From Cannabis sativa (lineage: Eukaryota; Streptophyta; Magnoliopsida; Rosales; Cannabaceae): a DNA stretch of 64,000 bases. A program made the translations under genes and the position numbers. Positions 1 to 9,739 of this stretch are shown here, in pieces (position 1 is the first letter of the stretch; each line of letters begins with the position of its first letter). Below the pieces are notes generated by a model. It was not told where the DNA came from and ran no database searches. It saw nothing but the letters and a program-made list of their open reading frames with translations. The DNA is taken from contig NC_083604.1 in the NCBI RefSeq assembly GCF_029168945.1, positions 8,672,812 through 8,736,811 on the forward strand. Reading direction: 5' to 3'.

Positions 1-560
1 ATCTTGCACGTTTTTTTTCTATCTTCTCTCACACCATGCATTTTGCTCCCCCAAACTAATTATATAGCTTATGATATCATTGATAAAATAGTGAGGACAA
101 AATTTAACTGTGTGGATACATATTTCGGTTCAACAGGTGAAGAATAAAACAGGTTTAGGCTCAAGAGGGTCAACTAAGGATAATCATTTCATGGTAGGCT
201 TGAAAGGCTCAAACTATCCAACAAATGCCTAAATCATATTCCTATTGAATGTTGTCAAGGATTTCGCCTCAAAAGAATAAAACATATAAGTTCTAAGCTA
301 TCCAGTCAATCTTACCACAAGCCATAGTAAAACAATTATAACATATTTCAAAGATCATCAAATTGCATTCTTACACATGTTATACAAGCATCCAAACTAA
401 TCCAAAGAGTTAACAGAATTAAGCACACAGTTATTTTGCAATTTTAGAGCACATTACATTAAACAGCGGCACACAATTATCTTTTATCTTAATGCCATTC
501 CTAACTAAAACAGAAAATTAAAGCAGAAAATTAAAAATGCAGAAAATAAACTTTTTAAAT

Positions 561-580
561 CCCTCCCCCCAAACTAAAGA
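561..580 (-). other. Polypurine tract-like segment
   Basis: The minus strand reads TTTAGTTTGGGGGGAGGG here, about 85 bp after the gag-protease stop. This is the sort of tract seen near the 3' end of Athila/Tat elements. A second, weaker one lies near 47-58. No LTR start follows either, so which one is used is unclear. Confidence 0.4.
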
Positions 581-662
581 TTCACATTGTCCCCAATGTG
601 ATATAATAGGTGAGAAGGACTTACCTGAGCCCCATCAGAAGGGGTTTGGCCTCAATACTGCT

Positions 663-3016
663 TCAAATTGGATCAAGTCCACCTCTTGCATCCAATAGGG
701 TCCTTGTACCAAATGAAGAAAATTGACCTCCAATGTTGCTAATTTTAGAGTTTTGCACAAGAGTAAGTTCACTTTTAGAATTACCACACATCAATCTTTT
801 CCAACGATGTCGAATCGTTCGAAGTCGTTCTTTAGGCTTTGCTCTCTTCTTATCAGCTTTAAAAAAAGAACCCTTCACCATCTCAATCTTGCAACAGGTA
901 GGAATGTCGGTTGGGGCAAAAACATTAAAATTGACCTCTTCATCTTGCACTCGCAACTTTAACTCCCCCTTTTGAACATCTATTAAAGCTCGCCCCGTGG
1001 CTAAGAATGGTCTTCCCAAAATAATGGGAATAGTTGAATCTTCCTCCATATCAAGAATTAAGAAATCAGCAGGAAAGATAAACTTACCAACCTTCACCAG
1101 TACATCTTCAATTATCCCACGAGGATGAGTCAAAGAACGATCCGCTAGTTGTAGAGTCACTGTTGTGGGCTTTGCTTTTCCCAATCCTAGCCTTTTAAAG
1201 ACAGACAAAGGCATTAGATTAATGCTTGCTCCTAGATCACAAAGAGCTTTAGTTTCCACCGAACCCCCTATAGAGCATGGAATATTGAAACTACCCAGAT
1301 CTTTAAGCTTGGGCGGTAGTTTCTTTTGCAAAATTGCACTGCACTCCTCAGTGAGTGCCACTGTCTCGAATTCTTCCAACTTCCTTTTCTTAGCCAAAAT
1401 TTCTTTCATGAACTTCAAGTAAGTTGGCATTTGCTCCAAGGCCTCAGCGAAAGGAATGTTGATGTGTAGTCTTTTAAAGACCTCTAGAAATTTTGAGAAC
1501 TGCTTGTCGAGATTGTTCTTGCGGAGTCTTTGAGGGTAAGGAATTTTAATATGGTGATCTATGTTGATCGGAGGTGAAGCTTCTTTCGGTGCAAGACCCT
1601 CAATAATCTTCTTTTCCTTTGGTGCCTGTGTCTGTGACTGTTGATCTTGATTCCCATCTTCAACTGGTTGCTTGCCAGTAGGTCCTTCATAACTCTTTCC
1701 ACTCCTCAAGGAAATTTCTTTACATTGCTCTTTTCCTTTTGCCTCACTAGTGCTAGGTGAATTTCCTTGAGCTTCTTTTGCCACTTGAGTAGCTAATTGT
1801 TCCATCTGAGTTTCTAGAGTTTTAATAGAGGCTCTAGTCTCCGTCATGAATTGGAGCAATAAATTCACTTGGATATTGGAGCCTCCACTAGGACTTTGCT
1901 GTTGGTTTTGTTGGGGCTGATTTCTCTGTTGGTATAACCCCTGTTGGCTATGCCCATAATTATTGTTTTGAGAGTAGTTCCCAATGGCTTTTGCTTGATC
2001 CATTGGCAAATTATTCACATCTTCCTGGCACTCAGAAAAGTGATGAGGACCTCCACATAACTCACAGACCACTTGAGCTTGCTTGGCTTGCATAGCCATC
2101 AGTTTTTAGGGCCTCAACCTGGGCTGTCAGCTTTGTAATGACATCAACCTCTAGCACACCAGCTACCTTCTTAGTTTGACTTCTTTCAGTTGGCCACTGC
2201 TGATTATTTAGGGCCATCTCCTCCAACAGATCATAAGCCTCATTCGCACTCTTTCTCATAAATGCTCCACCAGCTGCAGCATCTATAAGAGTTCTAGTGT
2301 TACCAACCAGCCCATTGTAGAAGTTGTGAACCAGCATCCACTTCTCAATACCATGATGAGGGCACTTTCTGATGAGATCCTTGAACCTCTCCCAAGACTC
2401 ATGGAGAGATTCGTTATCTTGCTGACTTGATTTCTCCTCTCAACTTGGCTGACTTTGCTGGAGGAAAGAATTTGGACAGAGATTTTGTAGGCAAGTCATT
2501 CCATGTGGCAATGGAGTTGGGTGGCAAGGAAATTAACCAACTTTTGGCTCTTTCTCTGAGTGAGAAAGGAAACAGTCTCAATCGGATGGCGTCATCACTA
2601 ACTCCATTAACTTTAAAAGTTTCACAAAGTTCCATGAAGTTAGAGAGATGCAGATTTGGATCTTCAGAAGGGAGGCCACCAAACTAAACTGAAGACTGCA
2701 CCATTTGAAGTATGGCAGGTTTGATCTCAAAATTATTAGCATCCACTGCCGGTGGCCTGATACATGACTGCACTCCCGTAAGAGTAGGAAGAATGTAATC
2801 TCTCAAGCTACGGCCATTAGCTTGATCTTCAACGGCACCCCCATTATTACCGTTGTTACCTCCAGTGTTTGCAGCATTAGCGTTGTCAACCATGATTTCT
2901 AGTGTTTCAGCAGGTGCTGAAACTCTCTCTTGCCTTTTGTTCCTCTTGCTCCTCCTACAAGTTTTCTCAATTCCAGGGTCGACGGGTAATACAACTGCTT
3001 GCCATTGGCGGCGCAT
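663..3016 (-). pseudogene. Gypsy gag-protease polyprotein, interrupted
   Basis: Structural protein and aspartic protease of a Ty3/gypsy element. From 3016 leftward there is a low-complexity N-terminus. The retrotransposon gag domain follows (about 2700-2420; motif [13 protein letters not shown]), then more gag (2337-2110), a CCHC-like zinc knuckle CELCGGPHHFSEC (about 2075-2035) and a retropepsin domain with CDLGASINLMP (about 1250-1210) and ILGRPFL (about 1010). The frame is broken by an in-frame TAG at 2684-2686 and by shifts near 2425 and 2100. The last segment (2099-663, 478 codons) is open. The protein ends shortly after protease with no RT. The protease reads D-L-G rather than D-S/T-G, which is usual in Athila relatives. 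Confidence 0.85.
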
Positions 3017-3138
3017 GCACTCAAGATACCTGAAATAGATAAAAGCAGCTTTGCAAGTGACAGGTTAGAAATTCAGCAAGAGAAATAAACCAAAGTAGAA
3101 GTTAGTATAGTTTTGTGTAATATTAATCTTTAAACAAT

Positions 3139-3156
3139 TCCCTGGCAACGGCGCTA
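3139..3156 (-). other. Primer binding site, tRNA-Asp type
   Basis: On the minus strand this reads TAGCGCCGTTGCCAGGGA. It matches the complement of the plant tRNA-Asp(GUC) 3' end with two mismatches. It lies a few bases inside the LTR, as expected for minus-strand DNA priming. Confidence 0.75.
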
Positions 3157-3162
3157 AAAACT

Positions 3163-4365
3163 TGTTGCGAAAATTATTAATTACTACGCAAGTGCACGCA
3201 ATCAAGTAGTATACTCACGCAAGTGAGGTCGAACCACAGGGAATTGGATTAATTACTACTAAACTATACTTATAATTCTATTTGGCAAATCAAAAGTATT
3301 TATGATTGAAAAAGGAAGAAAGAAATTCAAGAAACTTAAAGAAACAAGTGAATATTAATCAAGATGAGAGAATAGGGAGACGAATCATGTTGTTAAGTTA
3401 CCAATGTTAATGTCTAATTGCTATCCTTCTCTTGAAGTGAATGACAAATTATAAATTAACCTAGCTCTTTTCAGATCTTCTAGGTTCTAAATCTCATGCT
3501 CTCTAATTAATCTCTTAATTAAACTAACATGAATCAGCATTAAGCAATAATCTAAATGTCACAAAGGCTATGTAAATACTTTCGTTTCACATCAAAACCT
3601 AGACTATCCAATTTTAGCATTCTCAATTCTCACTTTTCAGATTTCGAATTGAGATCATAAAACATATAAAATGTGATCAATCTTGCACATGGAAATTAAA
3701 CACAAATATGAATAGTGTTCACAATCAAGATGGAGGAATGACAATTATTCATTAACTAGGAAAAACTTAAACAACATTCATCATTCTCCCTAAATAGGAG
3801 TTTAGTTCAAAACATCTATAATCAAATCCATAATTAACATTGAAACAGAAAATAGCATAGAAGAATTAAAGAAAAGAGAAAGAACTAGTTGAAGCAATTG
3901 ATCCGGGTCGCCACAAGCCGCTCTTCTAGCCTCCTTCTTTGTTTCTAGGGTTCTAATTCTGAATAATCCCTAATTTTCACGAACTCTCTCTATTTAAACC
4001 AAATCTCATCTTTAAAATTCGTGAAATTACGAAACTGTCCAAAAATCCCGTCTCTGGGTCCCCGTCGCGACTGGCAATGCCCCCGTCGCGACGGGGTTAA
4101 GCTGCGATTTCTTGAAAATCTTTCTGCCAGTTCCCGTCGCGACTGGCATGTTCCCCGTCGCGACTGGAATAGGCAGCGACACAATTTTTGGTTTTTCTTC
4201 TCGATTCTTTAACCACTTGTCCTCAATTCTTATACATACTTTCTTTAAACACTCGGGGACCTGAAACAAAAGAATCAAGCGTAAAATAGCCCTAAAACTA
4301 GAAACAAAGAGTGAAAACTAACCGAAAATACAACCCGAAACTTAGACTAATTTTAGCCTAAGACA
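3163..4365 (-). repeat. 5' LTR of the gypsy element
   Basis: About 1203 bp. On the minus strand it starts TGTCTTAGG and ends ..GCAACA beside the primer site. The stretch around 3163-3250, with its ACGCAAGTGCACGCAATC motif, resembles the R/U5 end of plant Athila/Tat LTRs. It carries four copies of the palindrome GTCGCGAC at 4064, 4085, 4136 and 4157. Only one LTR is visible, so both ends are inferred from the TG..CA termini and the primer site. Short ORFs inside it are not genes. Confidence 0.7.
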
Positions 4366-5637
4366 TTGATCCACCAGCTTTTATTGCACAAGATTAAATT
4401 TGACAAACCAGACGAGGTATACTTTTACTTTGCAAAGAAGAGATGCAGATTCAGTAGGATAGAGTTTACTTTGGTGGCCGGTTTGAAGTTGTTGTCTGGA
4501 CCTACTGAAGAAAAAATTGAAGAGAAAGAGAGTTTAGACCAGTTGATCATGGAGTACTTCAACAGTGATCCATCCATCAACTTTAGTCAATTGTGCAGAG
4601 TTTTCGAGAGTTGCACAAAAGTTGATGATGTCTTCAAGTTGGGGATGACCTTGTTTGTTATGGGCGTCCTCACTTGTAAGGAGGAGAAGACTGTCGTCCT
4701 TCCTTTTGTCATAAGAATAGTTGACAATCTTCCATTCTTCTACGAGTATCCATGGGGGAAGATTTTGTTTAAAAAGTTGATGAAAACTTGTAATAAAGAC
4801 TTCATAGACGTGAAGACACGAATGAATAAGAAAATTGAGAAGGGAGTTACTCAGAAGGAGGTAAAGTTCTCATCTTGCAGCTATACTGCAGCGTTACAGT
4901 ATTGGGCATACGAGGCCATCTTGGAGGTGGGCAACGAGTATGCAGTGAGGATGTCGCATCGCTTTCCCATAATGGTCAACTGGTAAAGTAAGCCGAAGAC
5001 GACACTCGGCAAAGATGAAGTGATACGATTGTTTGCTAGAAATATAAGTTCCTTATGCATTACTTTTAGTCATTTTTATTTCATGTTAATTTTCATCTAT
5101 TAATATATTTATTTTTATTTTCAGTTGACAGTGTACTTCGTGTTATGTCCTTGGCCTAATGAGAGTGAGTATGTTAGTTGCATCACTGGCGGTGAGGCAC
5201 CTTTATTCATAGACTTAGAGGAACTAGTGTTGGGTGAGGATGGGCAACCAACACCAGATGCTTTGCGAAGCCAGGCCCAGAAGCTTACCTCAACATTGGA
5301 AGAACGAGCGGATGCAACTCGAATCGTTAGAGAGGCTACACCACATGCACCGTCTCCACCACCTGCATCATCTTCACTACCAGATGAGTCTCATGTTGCC
5401 CCATCTGCATCTATTTCTAACACTTCAGAGCCTTGGGAACCAATATCCTCTACCATGCTGGCAAGGTTTGCAGTTGTGGAGAGGGAACAACTTGCTCTGA
5501 AGTAAGGTCAGGGTGCACTTTTGAAAGGGAAAAACGAGATTATAGGTCATTTGAAGACCATAATGAGACTCTTGCAAGATCTTGGAAGGTCAACACCAGA
5601 TGCAGAGCCACAACCAGAGCCACAACAAGAGCCTTAG
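4366..5637 (+). pseudogene. DUF1985-type gene remnant, 5' truncated by the gypsy insertion
   Basis: The protein from 4366 (..IHQLLLHKIKFDK.., then RFSRIEFTLVAGLKLL) has the layout of DUF1985, a plant domain common in Mutator-like elements that carry Ulp1-type proteases. It continues to codon TGG at 4981-4983 and meets an in-frame TAA at 4984-4986. Reading on in frame gives plausible sequence to 5043. A probable 81-bp intron follows (5044-5124, ending TTTTCAG), but its donor reads ATAAGT instead of GTAAGT. The second exon starts TVYFVLCPWPNESEY. It has an in-frame TAA at 5503-5505 and a final TAG at 5635-5637 after a P/Q/E-rich tail. The 5' part of the gene is cut off at the LTR. No Ulp1 protease is visible downstream. 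Two stops and a broken donor argue that it is dead. Confidence 0.7.
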
Positions 5638-5757
5638 TCGCCAAAAAATGAAATCATTCTCCTAAATGATTATAGACCAAATGATGATGATATGTTTGTA
5701 CACCTGACAACACGAAGATCACCAGCATCAGAGATACTCATGATTTTGAGATACATG

Positions 5758-6458
5758 TGTTGACGCAGTTTTTTGTCAACTGATCTAAGAAGATCATAAA
5801 AATATAGAGGACTACGATGAAATAAATTTGACTAATAAAATTGCAATAAATCAAAATGAAACCCGAGATTTATAGTTTTTCACCCCCATGTCACGATGGT
5901 AATGAGACTACATCTACTTTTGTTTTTATTAATCGGATCTGACACACCAAAGTTATGTTCTCAAGAGTGTGTGAACAATAATACAATAATGGATTTCTAA
6001 GTAAAATCTTTATCAAGACTTATGAACACAAGGCTCATGGGAGACTTAACATTCACAAATTTGATAAATATGGTGGTTGTAAGGTTTTTGGGAACATTAA
6101 ACTAATAAAGTATAAAAAAGGAATGAGTATCAATGTGTTTGAGGTCTTGGTGTCGACTGAGTATGGTGGACTCAATAAAAAGATGAGAGTAAGTATGTCG
6201 TTCTTGGCTGCCTTCAAGGTAGGTCTCAAAGAAAGGTTTCAGAAAAAAGGATCCCGTACTTCAGCCTCTTACTTCTCATTATATAGGCTATAGGGTTTGT
6301 TAGTAATCCCCTACATGTCGGGGTGTCTTACTAACAAATCTTGTATATCATCATTTTAATGAATAAAAAATTACAAGAAAATTAAATATTTATAAAAATC
6401 TCCTTGTTTCTAGGCCAAAATCCCACAAATATTGGGAAAATGGTTATTTTCATCAACA
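5758..6458. repeat. Possible solo LTR
   Basis: The stretch begins TGTTGACG and ends CATCAACA, giving a TGTTGA/TCAACA terminal inverted repeat about 700 bp apart. Inside there is a TATATAGG-type promoter segment (6280-6292) and an AATAAA-like region near 6360, as in an LTR read on the plus strand. The five flanking bases (acatg and agggc) do not match, so no target duplication supports it. It could also be the leader-side LTR of the decayed gypsy gag to its right. Confidence 0.35.
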
Positions 6459-6459
6459 A

Positions 6460-7090
6460 GGGCCAACTCAACTACCTGAGCATATGATTGAACAACCCCT
6501 GGTTGCTTAGCTGCCACAAGCACATCTCAAGGAATGTGTTCTTCCAAGCCTCGAATAAATTTTTCTTTTCTAGCAGCCTTAATGGCCCCCTAATCAAAAG
6601 CAAACTTAGCCAACCGGTCAAACTTAGTGGTATAGTCTGTCACAATCATGCCACCCTGAACCAACTGTATAAATTCTTCCACCTTAGCAGCGGGGATAGA
6701 TTCATTGTAGTATTTTTCATAGAACAAGATTCAGAATGTTTCCCAAGTCATGGTATTCAAGTCATAACCTTGGGATTCGATCTCCCATCAGATTTCGGCA
6801 TCCTCCCGCAACATGAATTATATTTCCTGAATTGTTCGTACAATGTCTCCAACCGATTCTCCACATCCTGTGGCACAAACAGAGGTGCCGGAGGAATAGG
6901 GACATGAGCAGGTCGAGCTTGCTGCTCTCTTAGCTCTCTAATCTGATATCCTTACTTCTGTATAGTCTCTTGTATTGCAGCTTACATTTGTTCTCAATTT
7001 TGAGGTGGTGGAGGATTCTCATCTTCACCGCCAACCCTGAACCCAGATAGCTCGTAGTTAAGCCTACCAGATTGCCTCGGGTGCATTGCA
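6460..7090 (-). pseudogene. Decayed Ty3/gypsy gag fragment
   Basis: The minus strand gives broken pieces of a gypsy gag. There is an N-terminal stretch with PRQSGRLNYELSGF and a proline run near 7085-7000. Further on come stretches that align in sense with the usual gag order of a short adhesion motif, an F-D-R-L-A-K-F-A-like segment and a K-E-K-F-I-R-G-L-E-like segment (about 6680-6500). Every frame has stops, so no protein can be made. A plus-strand open frame over 6488-6907 is a shadow. Orientation is the same as the gypsy element at 1-4365, but nothing shows they belong together. Confidence 0.5.
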
Positions 7091-8791
7091 TTATACACCT
7101 GCGATCACAGACTTTTCACAATTTAAAACTTTCATTCAATCACCAGTGCTAATAAGCATCCTCACCTTACTCAAATACCACATCGCTACCTACAGTTCCT
7201 ACCATGCTAATGAAGGGAAGTGTTAAAAGTCATTTTCAAATCTAGAATTTTTTAGAATGTTTTAAAACTTTCTAAGAAATTTGTAAGAGAAATCAAGAAC
7301 ACTCTATAAAATTCTAGAGAAAACTTAGAATCACTTGAACTAAGTTTAGATAGTTCTAGAGTTGTTTAGAAAATAGTATGAAGCAATTAATTAGTTAGTA
7401 AATTGGAAAATTCTAGAAATATTTGGATACATCCTTTGCAACCTATAAATATAAGTAAGGTGTGTGCTTAGGATGCAAGTTGAAGTTAGATAGTTCAAGT
7501 GTGAGTAAGAGAATCCAAAGTGTGTCAAAGTTTAAGAGTGTCCTAGAGTCATTTGTACAAAATGTTCTAAGTTTGTAAGTACTTTTCAATAGTAATAAAG
7601 TCTTGTAATTTTCTTATTCAGCATAGTTAACTATTTCGAAAAATTTTACAATGCACCCATCTAAAAGGGGTCTATTGATGTACTCCCTATTTGTTTCGAC
7701 ATTTAGGAGAATTTTTTAGTCCAATTTCTTTTAAAGCTGTCTACGTTGTAGTTATTTAGGACATCTTACAAAATTTTGAGAAATTTAAAAAAAATTTGTC
7801 ACGTCCAAAATAGTGTTCAAATAATCTATTTCACACGCGTATAAAATAAAAGAATCTCGAGTGCAACAGACTGTTTGAACCCTGTTTTCAGCGTGCTAAA
7901 TTTTTTCAAATCTCTCAAAATTTTGCAAGATATCTTACATAACAACGTAAACGATAATAAAAAAAAAAATTAAACTAAAAAATTTTCTCATATGCTAAAA
8001 TAGACATGGGTGCATCGATGAACCCCTTTTAGATATACATTGTAAAAGTATTCAACTTTTAGTAGTTATTTAATTAAAATATATTTGACTCAATTAATTC
8101 ATCAATAGTGATTGGAATAGTTTTTTTTTCTCAGCCATCAGTTATTTATTTTATTAAGGAAAAACAAAGATAATTGAATTAGAAAAACAACAAACTAGAT
8201 AATCCACCCAATTAAAGATAGTATATATACTGTCAAAAAAAAAAAAAGATAGTATACATATTTTGTTTGGTGTGTGAGTTTAATTTCTACATCTACAACA
8301 CTGGTTTTGGTTGTCAAAGTGTCAATATATTTATACAACAATAAATGATACAACTGGAACAAAATTTACATCAAAATGCTCATGGTGTAATAGGACCATA
8401 GTTTGGCACCCTTCCAAAGCCATAAGCCTTCTTTACCACTCATGGGCATTCATGTAAGTATGTTGGACAGTTGGCACTTTAAAGGTAAGCAATGTGAATT
8501 GTGAATAAAAGTTTAAGAGTAAAAAATGAAGAATGAAATCTGTGTGATAGAGCTCAGCACTTCTTAATAAGCTAGCTGATTATTTATATTGATTAACCAT
8601 CATAGAGTTACAATTACAAGAGCTAGTTAAAGATCACACCAGTGAAAATAAATACTAAGTTCTACATACTTGTATTTAAAGTAATTTCATTTGAATTAGA
8701 TAGAAGTTGATACTTAATTACACTAATAATATATAATACTAAACTAACCAACAAAATATTGGTTCTTACATGCATTAATAGGACCTTATAA
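7091..8791. other. AT-rich intergenic stretch with one MITE
   Basis: No gene or open frame of note is present. The MITE at 7644-8047 is listed separately. Homopolymer A runs occur near 7960 and 8237. The remaining sequence shows nothing recognisable. Confidence 0.6.
7644..8047. mobile_element. MITE with imperfect ~80-bp terminal inverted repeats
   Basis: The ends read TTTTACAATG at 7644 and CATTGTAAAA at 8047. Inside them the arms continue as imperfect complements, including CTAAAAGGGGT with ACCCCTTTTAG and GAATTTTTTAGT with ACTAAAAAATTT. Total length is about 404 bp and there is no coding sequence. The superfamily is not clear. Long TIRs suggest a Mutator-type MITE, but a target duplication could not be fixed because the arms run into palindromic flanks. 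Confidence 0.6.
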
Positions 8792-8907
8792 TCTATATCT
8801 ATATATATCTATAATTCTCTTGCTTGGACAGATGACATGGCGGTCTCTATGAGTTTTTCTCACATTTCTTTATTTTCTCATTTTTTTCAATTTTTTAATA
8901 TTATCTT

Positions 8908-9160
8908 TGTTATAAATATTAATAATTATGTGGATGTCCAAATCTTTTATTTATTACCATGAATTGTAATCAACATTCATCTTTTCCTTAGTTTCCCTTT
9001 TTCTTAGTTTCTTAATATCTCACTCTTGTATTTGTATAAATAGGGGTTCACCCCATTGGAATAAACAACTCAGAAATTCTCATTCACTTTCTCTTTCTCT
9101 CTTCATCTTCTTCTTCTTTCTTCTCATCTACTTTATATTATTTTATATTATTTTATAATA
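8908..9160 (+). repeat. 5' LTR of the 8908-14356 copia element
   Basis: 253 bp, from TGTTATAAATATT to ATTTTATAATA. It carries a TATA box, TATAAATAG, at 9035-9043, followed by a pyrimidine-rich stretch (TTCTCTTTC.., 9085-9130). The 3' terminus is TA rather than the usual CA in both LTRs. Confidence 0.9.
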
Positions 9161-9170
9161 CGTTATCAGC

Positions 9171-9238
9171 ACGAGTCTCTGCCCAAGCTTCAAGCATGAG
9201 TCTCTGCCCAAGCTTCAAGCATGAGTCTCTGCCCAAGT
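9171..9238 (+). repeat. 25-bp tandem repeat in the element leader
   Basis: About 2.7 copies of a 25-bp unit starting ATGAGTCTCTGCCCAAG and continuing CTTCAAGC, directly after the LTR and primer region. It begins with the primer-proximal ACGAGTCTCTGCC, so the repeat seems to have grown from the leader itself. Confidence 0.85.
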
Positions 9239-9501
9239 CCCAATGTAAGTATCTTGTTAAAGTTCTTGAATTGTTTCAAAGTCAAAATACACTAAATATA
9301 TATTTATATATATACTCCTCTCGATCGAAACAATTTCAAGAATCATTTGGTTTCTTTTTTCTTTTTATATATCTATATATATATTATATATGTATGTATA
9401 TATTTTTATATATTTATTATTGATTTCATATATATATAATGGTCTTATCATTCATAATATTTACAATATATGTGTGCCTATGATATGATAGAGAAAATCT
9501 A

Positions 9502-9731
9502 TATAAATTATACATATATCCAGAAGATTATGTATCATCGATAAAATATTGCATATATCCTAAAGATTATGCATCATCGATAAAATATTGCATATATCCT
9601 GAAGATTATGCATCATCGATAAAATATTGCATATATCCTGAAGATTATGCATCCTCGATAAAATATTGCATACATCCTGATGATTATGCGTCCTCAATAA
9701 AATCTTGCATATATCCTGAAGATTATGCAAA
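9502..9731 (+). repeat. 39-bp tandem repeat, each unit a hairpin
   Basis: Units start at 9541, 9580, 9619, 9658 and 9697, exactly 39 bp apart, with a diverged copy before them from about 9502. Each contains a stem such as TGCATA/TATGCA plus an inner ATC/GAT around a loop CTGAA. The first diverged copy has ATACATA/TATGTAT instead, so both arms changed together. A plus-strand reading gives no protein. Confidence 0.85.
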
Positions 9732-9739
9732 CGTAATAT

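Larger units (their letters stand above)
1..4365 (-). mobile_element. Athila-like Ty3/gypsy retrotransposon lacking RT and integrase, 3' end outside window
   Basis: Read on the minus strand: an LTR (4365-3163), a tRNA-Asp primer site (3156-3139), gag and aspartic protease (3016-663), then a purine tract near 561-570. No reverse transcriptase, RNase H or integrase is seen between protease and purine tract, or between the tract and base 1. The tRNA-Asp primer and the protease form CDLGASINLMP are typical of Athila relatives. A gag-only element of this kind (TR-GAG type) would need enzymes supplied in trans. The 3' LTR should lie left of base 1. The plus-strand base after 4365 begins TTGAT, which would be the target duplication if intact on the other side. 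Bases 1-540 contain no other recognisable gene. Confidence 0.8.

Noticed and set aside
723..1422. Plus-strand open frames at 723-975 and 1165-1422
   Set aside because: They are antisense shadows of the gag-protease frame, which has recognisable domains on the minus strand.
3990..4278. Three overlapping open frames rich in R, S and P
   Set aside because: They arise from the repeated GTCGCGAC words of the LTR and have no domain.
6488..6907. 139-codon plus-strand frame
   Set aside because: The opposite strand reads as decayed gypsy gag, so this is a shadow.
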